Translations under genes and position numbers: made by a program
Source: Streptomyces tibetensis
Lineage (GTDB): Bacteria > Actinomycetota > Actinomycetes > Streptomycetales > Streptomycetaceae
Reading direction: 5' to 3'
Assembly (NCBI RefSeq): GCF_007655005.1
Contig: NZ_SZVW01000013.1
Span: forward strand, 62,001-126,000
Length of the DNA: 64,000 nt
Part shown: positions 25,529-33,275 of the stretch, piece after piece
Layout: every line of letters starts with the position of its first letter
How positions within the stretch are numbered: position 1 is the stretch's first letter
Notes under the pieces: model-generated
What the model was told of the DNA's origin: nothing
Seen by the model: only the letters and a program-made list of their open reading frames with translations
The model's database searches: none

Positions 25529-26233
25529 CTACGGTCCGGGGCTGCCGGTCTGCCCGCGTGCCTCCCCCGCCGTGGTCTGTGCGGAGCGGCGGGCCTGGTC
25601 GGTGACGTGCCCGGCTTGTTCTCCGGCCTGTTCCTTGGTGGCGCGGGCGGCTTCGGACGCGGTGTCCTTGACCTCCTGGGCGGCCTCGCGGCCGGCCTGG
25701 GTGGCGTCTTCCTTCAGTTGCTGCGCGGACTCCAACGCGGCCTGCTTCACCGGCTCGACGGCCTCTCCGGCCCGCTCTGCCGCCTGCTCCTCGGCCTGCG
25801 AGGTGGGCAGCAGTGAGGCGGTCAGCAGTCCCGCGCCGAAGGCGATCAGGCCGGCCGCGAGCGGGTTGCCCTGCGTCTGCCGCATCGCCTGCTCAGGGGC
25901 CTGCCGTGCCGCCTCTCCGGCCTGCCCGGCGGCCTCACGTGCGGTGCCGACGGCCTTTCCGGCGGCCTGGCGCGTGGTGTCGGCGGCCTGACCGGTGGAT
26001 TCCTGCATCGACCGGGCGGCCTGCCTGGTGCGGCCGGTGGTCTGCCCGGTGATCTCCGAGGCGCTGCCCATCACCCGCTCCCTGACCCCGTGCAGAGCGC
26101 CGCGGGCGCGCCGGGTGCGACGCCGGACGATCCGGCGGGGGCGGGCGCGGTCGGCCAGCCGGGAGACGTCCTCGGACAGTCTCTCCCGCGTGGTTTCGAT
26201 GTCGGCCCTTATCTGGTCGGGTGCCGTGCCCAT
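25529..26233 (-). CDS. DUF3618-domain protein with long helical tail, 234 aa
   Basis: ATG at 26233 follows AGGAGG. The signature DQIRADIETTRERLSEDVSRL opens the protein. Then come basic residues (RPRRIVRRRTRRAR), LEA-like Ala/Gln/Thr 11-mer-style repeats (TGQAADTTRQAAGKAVGTAR), one hydrophobic helix (AAGLIAFGAGLLTASLLP) and a second amphipathic helical tail. The gene overlaps the 3' end of the upstream holin-like gene by 25 bases. The layout parallels 17045-17476. Confidence 0.83.
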   Translation of the reverse strand: MGTAPDQIRADIETTRERLSEDVSRLADRARPRRIVRRRTRRARGALHGVRERVMGSASEITGQTTGRTRQAARSMQESTGQAADTTRQAAGKAVGTAREAAGQAGEAARQAPEQAMRQTQGNPLAAGLIAFGAGLLTASLLPTSQAEEQAAERAGEAVEPVKQAALESAQQLKEDATQAGREAAQEVKDTASEAARATKEQAGEQAGHVTDQARRSAQTTAGEARGQTGSPGP

Positions 26234-26643
26234 TGCATGTCCTCCTTCAGTGTCTGCATGGTCTGCTCCGGCTTCGGCGACACGGTGCGCATCTGCGCGC
26301 GGCCCCGTCGGTAGAGGACCAGGCCGATCACGGCCCACAGGCCGGTGACGATCAGCGCGGCCCATCCAAGGTCCATGACGTTGGCCAGGGCGAACGTCGC
26401 CGCCAGGCTCAGGAAGACGGCCACCATGTACCCGGCGAACCCGGCTCCGCCGAACATCCCGGCCGCCTTGCCCGCCTTGGTGGCCTCTTCCCGGATCTCG
26501 GCCTTGGCCAGTTCCGCCTCCTGGTGCAGCAGCTGCTGCACGTCCGACGTCACCGTCGAGAGCAGCTCCCCCACCGAGCTGTCCTCCTCGCCGCGGTGCT
26601 TCGGAGCGTGTCGGTACGGGGCGTGGGGCGTGAGCGACGACAT
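26209..26643 (-). CDS. Phage-holin-3_6-like membrane protein, 144 aa
   Basis: N-terminal VGELLSTVTSDVQQLLHQEAELAKAEIREE is the same amphipathic signature as at 16605. Two membrane helices follow (MVAVFLSLAATFALANVM and WAALIVTGLWAVIGLVLY). The start lies one base past the stop of the upstream Ala-rich gene and its 3' end overlaps the DUF3618 gene, so the three are one transcript. It is a chromosomal actinobacterial family of unknown role. Confidence 0.83.
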   Translation of the reverse strand: MSSLTPHAPYRHAPKHRGEEDSSVGELLSTVTSDVQQLLHQEAELAKAEIREEATKAGKAAGMFGGAGFAGYMVAVFLSLAATFALANVMDLGWAALIVTGLWAVIGLVLYRRGRAQMRTVSPKPEQTMQTLKEDMQWARHPTR

Positions 26644-26644
26644 C

Positions 26645-27241
26645 TCACGCCTCCCCGTGACCCGGCAGCTCCTGCGGCGCCGCGTCCTCGGGCAGGGTCC
26701 GGGTGCCGGAGGTGCTCGACTGCGCCGACCGGTCCGAGCCGGAACCGTTGGCCTTGCTGCCGGCCTTGGCGAGCCGTCCCACGGCGAACCCGGCCACGAC
26801 CGCTCCGCCGAGGAAGGCGCCGGGGCGCCGGCGGGCGAAGTCCTGCAGATCGTCGACCACTCCGCCCACGCCCCGTGCGTCCAGGTAGTCGGCGGCCCGG
26901 TGACCGCGGTCGGCCGCCTGCGTCACGAGGCTCCTGGCGGGCGAGTCCGTGTCGGAGCTGTCCGCGAGACCGGACAGATCGTCCGCCCACTGCCGCATGA
27001 CCTTTGCTCCCCGCCGCGTCTGGTTCTCGGCCTCCTCGGTGACCCGCGTCCGCAGGTCACCGGCCATCGCGCCGGCCTGGGCCCTGGCCTCATCGGTGAC
27101 GGCTCTGACCTGTTCGGTGGCCGTGCCCACGACCTGACTCGCCCCTTCTCTGGCCTGACCGGCCGTGGCCGACGCCTCCTGTTTCGCCGTCCGGCCGGCC
27201 TGCTGGGCACGACCGGTGCTCTCGTTCGCCATCTCGCTCAT
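26645..27241 (-). CDS. Ala/Gln-rich helical protein with a single membrane helix, 198 aa
   Basis: GGGAG lies six bases before the ATG. Residues 1-85 are LEA-like amphipathic helix (TAKQEASATAGQAREGASQV and AGAMAGDLRTRVTEEAENQT). A conserved middle part includes RQWADDLSGLADSS and VDDLQDFARRRPGAFLGGAV, followed by one hydrophobic helix and a Ser/Gly-rich tail. It is first gene of the three-gene transcript with the holin-like and DUF3618 genes. The composition is typical of stress-induced envelope proteins, which is inference. Confidence 0.8.
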   Translation of the reverse strand: MSEMANESTGRAQQAGRTAKQEASATAGQAREGASQVVGTATEQVRAVTDEARAQAGAMAGDLRTRVTEEAENQTRRGAKVMRQWADDLSGLADSSDTDSPARSLVTQAADRGHRAADYLDARGVGGVVDDLQDFARRRPGAFLGGAVVAGFAVGRLAKAGSKANGSGSDRSAQSSTSGTRTLPEDAAPQELPGHGEA

Positions 27242-27535
27242 GGTGTTCTCCCTCAGGCACCGCCCGTGGATTCGGTCTCTAAGGACCGGAGCGCCGCGGC
27301 GACGGCATACGCCGTCCACCTCCGCGCGTCGACGCGTCCGGCCGGATGCGGGGGCTCGCGGCCGGCTCTTCTCGCTCCGGCTGCCGTCCCACGCGCACCC
27401 TCCTCGATTAACCACACCCACTAGGCCAAAACAGTAAAAAGGGATATTTCGGGCCGAGGTGTTCGGGGTGAGGCGCGAAGCCGTCGCAAGCAGCCGATGC
27501 CGTGGGCGAGTTGAAGAAGCGGGCGGAATTGCGTT
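27242..27535. other. Intergenic region, 294 bp
   Basis: Carries the promoter region of the Ala-rich/holin-like/DUF3618 transcript and the 3' flank of the MMPL gene. It has a short AT-rich patch around 27422-27450, unusual for this genome. No gene, clear hairpin or confident promoter could be placed. Confidence 0.5.
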
Positions 27536-29788
27536 TCAGTGAGACGCCGAACGCGAGCCGGCCTGTGCTCCCTCGGCGTCGATGTGCGGCACCACCCGGT
27601 CCAGCCACCGCGGCATCCACCAGGCGTGCCGCCCGAGCAGCGTCATCACGGCCGGCACCATGAGCAGCCGTACGACGGTCGCGTCGATGAGCACGCTGAC
27701 GGCCAGGCCGAGACCGAGCATCTTGACCACGATGTTGTCGCTGAGGAGGAACGCCGCGAACACGCTCACCATGATCAGGGCGGCACAGGTGATGACCCGG
27801 GCCGTGATCTCCAGGGCGTGCGCGACCGACCCCTTGGCGTCCCCGGTGCGGAGCCAGGCCTCATGCACACGCGACAGCAGGAAGATCTCGTAGTCCATGC
27901 TGAGGCCGAAGACGATGGCGAACATCATCATCGGCACGTAGCTCTCGATGGGCACCTTGCCGTGGACCCCGAGGGCGGGTCCGCCCCAGCCCCACTGGAA
28001 GACCGCGACGACCACCCCGTACGACGCGGCGATCGACAGCACGTTCAGGACGGCCGCCTTGACGGCGACGAGCAGCCCCCGGAACACGGCCAGGATGATC
28101 AGGAACGCCAGACCCACCACGACGGCGATGATCACGGGCAGCTGGGAGGCGACGATGTCACGGAAGTCGACCTGTGTCGCCGTCGTACCGGTGACGTACC
28201 CCTTCGCGTCCGTGCCCTGGACCGCGTCCGGCAGCGTGTCGTCGACGAGACGGTTGGTCAGGTCCGTGGTCGTGGCGTTCTGCGGGGACTTGGTCGAGTA
28301 GACCGTGCCGGTCAGGATGTCGCCGTCCTGCGTGGGCGTCAGGGGAGTGACGACGGCGGCGCCCTGGACCTCGTCGAGCGACTGCTGGGCCTTCGAGGCC
28401 AGGGCGGAGCGCTGCGACTGGGGCACGTTCGTCTGGTCGATGACGACCGTCAGCGGGCCGTTCGAGCCCGGCCCGAAGGCGTCGGACATGAGGTCGAACG
28501 CCCGTCGGTCCGTGAAGGACGTCGGATCGGCGCCGTCGCCGATGTGCCCGAGCTGGATGGAGAACAACGGGATCGCGAGGACCACGACCACGGCGACACC
28601 CGCCGACAGGAACCACAGCGGTCTGCGCTCCACCCGCTGCGCGTACCGGTGCCAGGTGCCCTGCGGCGTGTCACCCGCCCCCGCTTCGGTCTCGGCGATG
28701 GGAGGGCGCACGTGGAAGCGGTCGATGTGCCGGCCGATGAAGCCGAGCAGGGCCGGCACCAGGGTGAGCGCGCCGACGACGGCCGAGACGACGGTGACGG
28801 CGGCGGCCACACCGAGCAGGGAGATGAAGGAGACCCCGGACGCGGACAGGCCTGCCAACGCGATGATCACCGTGCAGCCCGAGACGAGAACGGCATGGCC
28901 GCTGGTGCTCGCGGCCTGACCCGCGGCCCGCACCGGGTCGATGCCGTCGATGAGGTTCTGCCGGTGCCGGGTGAGCATGAACAGCGCGTAGTCGATGCCG
29001 ACACCGAGGCCGATCATCGTGGCCAGGGTCGGAGAGACCGTCGCGAAGGTGAAGGCCGCCGCCAGCAGCCCGAGGATGGCGAGACCACCGACGACGCTGA
29101 TCAGCGCGCTCAGCAGCGGGACGACGGCGGCGATCACGCTTCCGAACCCGACCAGCAGCACGATGACCGCCACGCCGAAACCGATCAGCTCGCTCACCCG
29201 GTCGTCGGCGGACGGCCGGGCGAGCTCGCCGAGCGGTCCGCCGTACTCGACCTCCGCCCCGGCCGACCGCAACGGCTGCACGGCGCTGTCGACCCCGTTG
29301 AGGTAGTCGTCGCCGAGCGTCGAGGGCTGCACGTTGAAACGGACGGTGATGTAGGCCGTCTTCTTGTCGTCCGACAACGGCCCCACGTTCTGCTGACCGC
29401 TCGGCGTGGCCGGCGCGGACAGCGGATTCTGGGCGGACAGCACGTGCGGGAGCTTTTCCAGATCGGCGACCGTGGTGGACATCTGGGAACCCAGCGCGGT
29501 CAGCGGCTGCTGGTCGTCGTGCATCACGATCTGGCTGCTGTAGCCGCCGGCCTGGGGATCGTGCGCCTTCAGCACGTCCAGGCCCTTCTGGGCCTGCGCC
29601 TGCGGCAGGCTGAAGTTGTCGGAGTACGCCCCCCCGAATTCACGGCTGATGACCTGCAGTGCCACCAGTGCCACCAGCCAGGCGATGATGACGATGACGA
29701 AGTGGCGTGCGCACCACTCGCCCAGCCGCCGCAGCACACCCCCGCGCACGGCCTTCTGGTCCCCTCCACCGGTGCGGCTGTGCGGCAT
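27536..29788 (-). CDS. MMPL-family RND transporter, 750 aa
   Basis: Proton-driven lipid or drug exporter of the MmpL group. ATG at 29788 has AGGAG nine bases upstream; a longer frame lacks support. The topology is one helix (FVIVIIAWLVALVALQVI), a large extracellular loop, then helices with the family's GVGIDYALFMLTRHRQNLIDG near residue 265. A second loop and helix bundle follows with the cognate MMFAIVFGLSMDYEIFLLSR near 640. The Asp-Tyr pairs in these two helices are the expected proton-relay residues. The substrate cannot be told from sequence. The gene stands alone. Confidence 0.92.
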   Translation of the reverse strand: MPHSRTGGGDQKAVRGGVLRRLGEWCARHFVIVIIAWLVALVALQVISREFGGAYSDNFSLPQAQAQKGLDVLKAHDPQAGGYSSQIVMHDDQQPLTALGSQMSTTVADLEKLPHVLSAQNPLSAPATPSGQQNVGPLSDDKKTAYITVRFNVQPSTLGDDYLNGVDSAVQPLRSAGAEVEYGGPLGELARPSADDRVSELIGFGVAVIVLLVGFGSVIAAVVPLLSALISVVGGLAILGLLAAAFTFATVSPTLATMIGLGVGIDYALFMLTRHRQNLIDGIDPVRAAGQAASTSGHAVLVSGCTVIIALAGLSASGVSFISLLGVAAAVTVVSAVVGALTLVPALLGFIGRHIDRFHVRPPIAETEAGAGDTPQGTWHRYAQRVERRPLWFLSAGVAVVVVLAIPLFSIQLGHIGDGADPTSFTDRRAFDLMSDAFGPGSNGPLTVVIDQTNVPQSQRSALASKAQQSLDEVQGAAVVTPLTPTQDGDILTGTVYSTKSPQNATTTDLTNRLVDDTLPDAVQGTDAKGYVTGTTATQVDFRDIVASQLPVIIAVVVGLAFLIILAVFRGLLVAVKAAVLNVLSIAASYGVVVAVFQWGWGGPALGVHGKVPIESYVPMMMFAIVFGLSMDYEIFLLSRVHEAWLRTGDAKGSVAHALEITARVITCAALIMVSVFAAFLLSDNIVVKMLGLGLAVSVLIDATVVRLLMVPAVMTLLGRHAWWMPRWLDRVVPHIDAEGAQAGSRSASH

Positions 29789-29846
29789 GGACGTCGTCTC
29801 CTGTGTCGGCCGGGAGGTCAATGCCGTCCATTAGATGCACGTGGGA

Positions 29847-30809
29847 TCACTCGGGCCTTTCAGGCACGCGGACACCGCGAGACTCCGGGCGCCCGTTCCC
29901 CCGAAAGGCCCGCCCCCGTGAACGGGGCTCGCCTCCCGCCCGCCCCAGTACCCCCGAACCGAGCGCCACCCCGAGCCCCACCAGTGCGCTGCCCGCCGCC
30001 TGGGGGAGTCCGTAGGAGCCCGTGCCGACGAGCGGTGCGGTGCAGGCCGCCGCGACCGGGATGAGGCCGGAGAACAGGGTGGCGCGTTCCGCGCCGATCC
30101 GCCGCATGCCCATGTACCAGCACACGAAGCCGACCACGGTGACCACCACCGCCTGCCACAGCAGCGCGGCCGTCTCGACGCCGTCGGGCCGTCGCAGCCA
30201 CCCGCCCCCGTCGACCAGCAACCCGATCGCCGCCGACTCCAGCGTGGCGACGGCGCACACGACTGCGGACAGCAGCCGCGGCCCGAGCGGCCGCAGCACG
30301 GGGACCGCGAGCACGGCGAACCCGACCTCCCCGGCCAGGGCACACACGGAGAAGGCGATGCCCACGCCGTCCGTGCGCCCCCAGCCCTGGACGGTGAAGG
30401 CGCCGACAGCCACGAGCAACGCGCCGTACAGCACCGTGCGTTGCGGCCCGCGCCCGTCCAGCAGGGGGACGAGCACGGCGACGGCCACCGGCGCACAGCC
30501 CACGAACACGCCGGGCACCGCCGGTTCCGCCGTGCGCTCGGCGGCGATGACGGCCAGGTTGAATCCGACCATGCCGACCGCCGAGAGCAGGGCGAGACGG
30601 CCCCACTGGCGGGGTGTCAGGGCTCGCAGCCGGTCGGCAGCACCCTTCCAGGCCACCGGGAGCAGTAACAGACAGGCCAGCCCGTAGCGCAGGAACTGAC
30701 CGCCCGCGTACGGGTAGTCGCCCAGCACGCTGTTGGCCGTGAAGGACCCTCCGACGAGGACGCAGGCGAGCGCGGCGAGCAGGGATCCGCGCGTGGTCGT
30801 GGCGTTCAT
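29847..30809 (-). CDS. EamA/DMT-superfamily transporter, 320 aa
   Basis: Ten-helix drug/metabolite transporter made of two EamA repeats: LACVLVGGSFTANSVLGDYP opens the first, ALAGEVGFAVLAVPVLRPLG opens the second, and VGFVCWYMGMRRIGAERATL is the typical penultimate helix pair. ATG at 30809 is taken because the short upstream extension (MPSVTP) is not conserved-looking. The C-terminal tail is Arg/Gly-rich and cytoplasmic. It is likely a small-metabolite exporter. Confidence 0.88.
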   Translation of the reverse strand: MNATTTRGSLLAALACVLVGGSFTANSVLGDYPYAGGQFLRYGLACLLLLPVAWKGAADRLRALTPRQWGRLALLSAVGMVGFNLAVIAAERTAEPAVPGVFVGCAPVAVAVLVPLLDGRGPQRTVLYGALLVAVGAFTVQGWGRTDGVGIAFSVCALAGEVGFAVLAVPVLRPLGPRLLSAVVCAVATLESAAIGLLVDGGGWLRRPDGVETAALLWQAVVVTVVGFVCWYMGMRRIGAERATLFSGLIPVAAACTAPLVGTGSYGLPQAAGSALVGLGVALGSGVLGRAGGEPRSRGRAFRGNGRPESRGVRVPERPE

Positions 30810-30893
30810 GGGGGTGACGCTAGGCAACCGGGCGGCCCGGGAAGGAGTCCACTTCCGTGCCTGCTCGGTGGACCACTTTCCCGGGCCGCTGCG

Positions 30894-31715
30894 TCAGCCG
30901 ATGTGGTAGCTGTCGCCGTAGACCTTCCAGTCCAGCGGCGGGGTGAGATCGAGGTTGCGCCGGTTCAGGAAGACGCGCTGGGCGGTGTCGACCCGGCTCG
31001 TGTCGCTGTGTGCCTCCTCCTGTCTCATGGCCCACACCCGTGCGTCCAGGAAGGCGTGGAGGTACGTCACCTCGTCACCGCCCTGCGCCGGCGGCTTCGC
31101 CGTCCGCAGGGCCCGCCTGCGGATGTTGCGGAAACTCGTGGGGTCGCCGCCGTCGCCGTGCATGACGATGGCGTCGTAGTAGGCGAACTGGCCCAGTACC
31201 CGCAGCCCGTCGGCCCTCCCCTGCCGGACCGCCGGGTCGAAGTACACCCGGTCGCGCTCGTCGTCCTGGGCGCGCCGGAACTCGGCGTCCCGCGCCGCCC
31301 GGCGCCAGTCGCCGGGGAAGGAGGGGTCGAGTCCGGCGTGCGAGTCGGAGCCGTCGACCTCGCGCAGGGCGGGCAGGTATCTCGCGAGGGCGTTGCCGGG
31401 CTTGCGGGCGGTGTAGAGCTCGACGAGGTCCAGCATGTCGCCGGTGCCGGAGCAGAAGCCGATGATGCCGGCGGTGTAACCGCGGCCGTCGCCGATGTCC
31501 TCGATGTACTGGTACTGCGCCCTCCAGTCGAGCGAGGAGTTCTCCGCGCTCGACACGAGCTGCATGGCGATCTCCTTCTTCGCCGGGTCGTCGAGCCCGG
31601 CCGCGGCCACGGAGGCCGTGGCACGCGGCGGCTTCAGGAACGGGGTGGTCGCGAGGGCCGCGCCGAACAATGCCAGGACGGTACGGCGGCCGGCCGGGGC
31701 AGAGGGGTGTCTCAC
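30894..31715 (-). CDS. csnA: GH46 chitosanase, secreted, 273 aa
   Basis: Hydrolyses chitosan. The GTG start at 31715 follows GGAGG. The N-terminal GRRTVLALFGAALATTPF is a signal peptide with an RR pair, compatible with Tat export. The mature domain closely follows Streptomyces GH46 enzymes: SSAENSSLDWRAQYQYIEDI contains catalytic Glu58 and is followed 18 residues later by Asp76 (GDGRGYTAGIIGF), reproducing the Glu22/Asp40 spacing of strain N174 chitosanase. A 21-bp palindrome about 50 bases upstream of the start resembles an operator. Confidence 0.94.
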   Translation of the reverse strand: MRHPSAPAGRRTVLALFGAALATTPFLKPPRATASVAAAGLDDPAKKEIAMQLVSSAENSSLDWRAQYQYIEDIGDGRGYTAGIIGFCSGTGDMLDLVELYTARKPGNALARYLPALREVDGSDSHAGLDPSFPGDWRRAARDAEFRRAQDDERDRVYFDPAVRQGRADGLRVLGQFAYYDAIVMHGDGGDPTSFRNIRRRALRTAKPPAQGGDEVTYLHAFLDARVWAMRQEEAHSDTSRVDTAQRVFLNRRNLDLTPPLDWKVYGDSYHIG

Positions 31716-31763
31716 GGTGCCTCCAAGCAGAGTGGGGGGTTGGAAGAGCGGGCCGTGCAGAAC

Positions 31764-31784
31764 TGATAGGAAGGTTTCCTATCA
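31764..31784. promoter_or_regulatory. Palindromic operator upstream of the chitosanase gene (CsnR-box candidate)
   Basis: Perfect 9-bp arms TGATAGGAA and TTCCTATCA around a 3-base centre, about 49 bases upstream of the chitosanase GTG. CsnR, a ROK-family repressor, is known to control csnA in S. lividans through a palindromic box. I could not verify the exact consensus, so CsnR is an inference. The remainder of 31716-32050 holds nothing else that I recognise. Confidence 0.65.
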
Positions 31785-32050
31785 CTGTGAAGACGCAAGG
31801 GAAACAGGCGGGTTGGAAGTTCGTAGGGTCGAACAAGCCGGTTCGCGCCTCGCGACCACGCGCACCATCGCCCTGAGGGACGGCCGCCCGCTCACGGACG
31901 AACAGCCGGCTACCCCTCGCCGGACACCGGTGGCAGCGCGACTTCCACCGCCGCTCGGCGCCACGGGAACCAACAGCAGGCCTCGCACGTCAACTCAGTG
32001 CCCGCCAAGGGCCGAACGGTCGGACCGACCAGCCGGAGAGGGGAATCGCC

Positions 32051-32233
32051 GTGGACGAGGCGACGTCGCAGCAGGGGAGCGAGGCGGAGAGCGCCGCCCG
32101 CCGGGCACGCTTCGGGGCACTGCCGGAGCCGGTGCGCGTGGAGGACATGGTCGAGGAGCGGGCAGCCAGCGTGCCCGACCCGGCGCGCACCGCGTACAAC
32201 CAGGACGAATGGCTCGTGCGCTACTGCCTGTGA
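32051..32233 (+). CDS. Small conserved-looking hypothetical protein, 60 aa
   Basis: The GTG start is preceded by GGAGAGGGGA. The sequence is acidic and ends LPEPVRVEDMVEERAASVPD ... AYNQDEWLVRYCL. I remember similar short Streptomyces proteins ending in DEWLVRYC, but no function. It has no membrane or signal segment. It stands alone between the chitosanase promoter and a hairpin. Confidence 0.65.
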   Translation: MDEATSQQGSEAESAARRARFGALPEPVRVEDMVEERAASVPDPARTAYNQDEWLVRYCL

Positions 32234-32258
32234 GGCCCCGTCGGGCGGGCCGCCAGGA

Positions 32259-32306
32259 TCTGTCGCGAAAGTGGCGTCGCGCGGCAGGCGCCGCTTTCGC
32301 AACAGA
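32259..32306. terminator. 18-bp imperfect inverted repeat between convergent genes
   Basis: TCTGTCGCGAAAGTGGCG (32259-32276) matches the reverse complement of CGCCGCTTTCGCAACAGA (32289-32306) at 16 of 18 positions, with a 12-base loop. Its place between the stops of two convergent genes fits a bidirectional terminator. The outer TCTGTTGCGAAAG-like ends also resemble some insertion-sequence termini. Confidence 0.6.
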
Positions 32307-32309
32307 CCC

Positions 32310-33038
32310 TCAGGAGGCGCTCCTCGCGCCCAGGTCGCACAGCCACCGCACGACGTCGTCGGCGTCCTGGGCGCGGGCGATGTCGAGCGGGGTCATGCCG
32401 TCGTAGCCGCGCCAGTCGGGGTCCGCGCCGTGCTGGTGCAGGTACTGCGCGGTCGCCAGCCGCCCACCGTGGCAGGCGCCCCAGAACGCGCTGGTGATCT
32501 CGTCCGGTGACGGCGGCTGATCCGCCTCGACGTAGGCCCGGACCCGGTCGAGCAGCCCGAGCGTGGCCGCGTCCTGCAGGGTGACGCGAGCGCCGTGTTC
32601 GATCAGCCGGTGGGCGGCACGCCACTGGCCGAATCCCCGGGCGTCCGCGAGCGGAGTACCGCCGCCGATCACCGCACCGGGCGCTTCGATGTCGGCCCCC
32701 GCTGCGATGAGCGCGTCCAGCACGGGCACATCGTTGCTGCTGGCCGCCCAGTGCAGTGGCGTCTCCTCGTGCGCCCCGGCGAAACGGGCGCGGGGGTCGG
32801 CTCCGGCGGCCACCAGGGCCGCGACCACCTCGGGACCGCGGGGGAAGTGCCCCGGCCAGTCGGTCGCGATGTGCAGCAGACTGCGCGTGCCCGTGCCGTC
32901 CTCACCCTCTTCGGTGATGCGCACCGTGGCGAGGCCGGGATGCTCGGCCAGCAGGTGACGGAGCCCGGGCAGATCTCCGGCCCGGATCGCCTCCGTGACG
33001 GCGACGGCCAGCGGGTCCCGCGATGTCAGCGTCTGCAA
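32310..33038 (-). CDS. Ankyrin-repeat protein, 242 aa
   Basis: The TTG start at 33038 is chosen for GGAGG five bases upstream, giving MQTLTSRDPLAVAV. Three to five ankyrin repeats are visible: RSLLHIATDWPG...VVAALVAAGADP, ETPLHWAASSNDVPVLDALI, GTPLADARGFGQWRAAHRLI and MTPLDIARAQDADDVVRWL. It is an intracellular protein-protein interaction module with no signal peptide or enzymatic domain. The partner is unknown. The very long open frame continuing upstream on this strand is an antisense artefact of the phosphatase gene. Confidence 0.88.
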   Translation of the reverse strand: MQTLTSRDPLAVAVTEAIRAGDLPGLRHLLAEHPGLATVRITEEGEDGTGTRSLLHIATDWPGHFPRGPEVVAALVAAGADPRARFAGAHEETPLHWAASSNDVPVLDALIAAGADIEAPGAVIGGGTPLADARGFGQWRAAHRLIEHGARVTLQDAATLGLLDRVRAYVEADQPPSPDEITSAFWGACHGGRLATAQYLHQHGADPDWRGYDGMTPLDIARAQDADDVVRWLCDLGARSAS

Positions 33039-33086
33039 GCCGGCCTCCCCATGCCGTCCAGGGTTCCCGATTCTGCCAGCAGACGT

Positions 33087-33138
33087 CCGCCGGCACGGCC
33101 ACCTGTGCGAAACCGCCGGTACGGCCGCCTGTGCGAAA
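33087..33138. repeat. Two direct 26-bp repeats in a divergent promoter region
   Basis: Two 26-bp copies of CCGCCGG-x-ACGGCC-x-CCTGTGCGAAA occupy 33087-33112 and 33113-33138 and differ at two positions. A partial third copy starts at 33139. They lie between the ankyrin gene (minus) and the phosphatase gene (plus), where they could serve as regulator sites. Confidence 0.7.
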
Positions 33139-33275
33139 CCGCCGGCACGCGGTCGCCGACCGTCCGACGGCCAGGCCCCGAGCCTGCACATCCACCCGCA
33201 AACCGGGCACCCGTCGGACGACATGCCCGCACGCTCGGCCAGGCGTAGCGTCCGGGGTAGGAGCGGGAGGACATC

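Noticed and set aside
29831..30496. Alternative minus-strand frame overlapping the EamA transporter
   Set aside because: Arg/Ser/Cys-rich composition without helices or motifs, while the chosen frame shows ten clear membrane helices.
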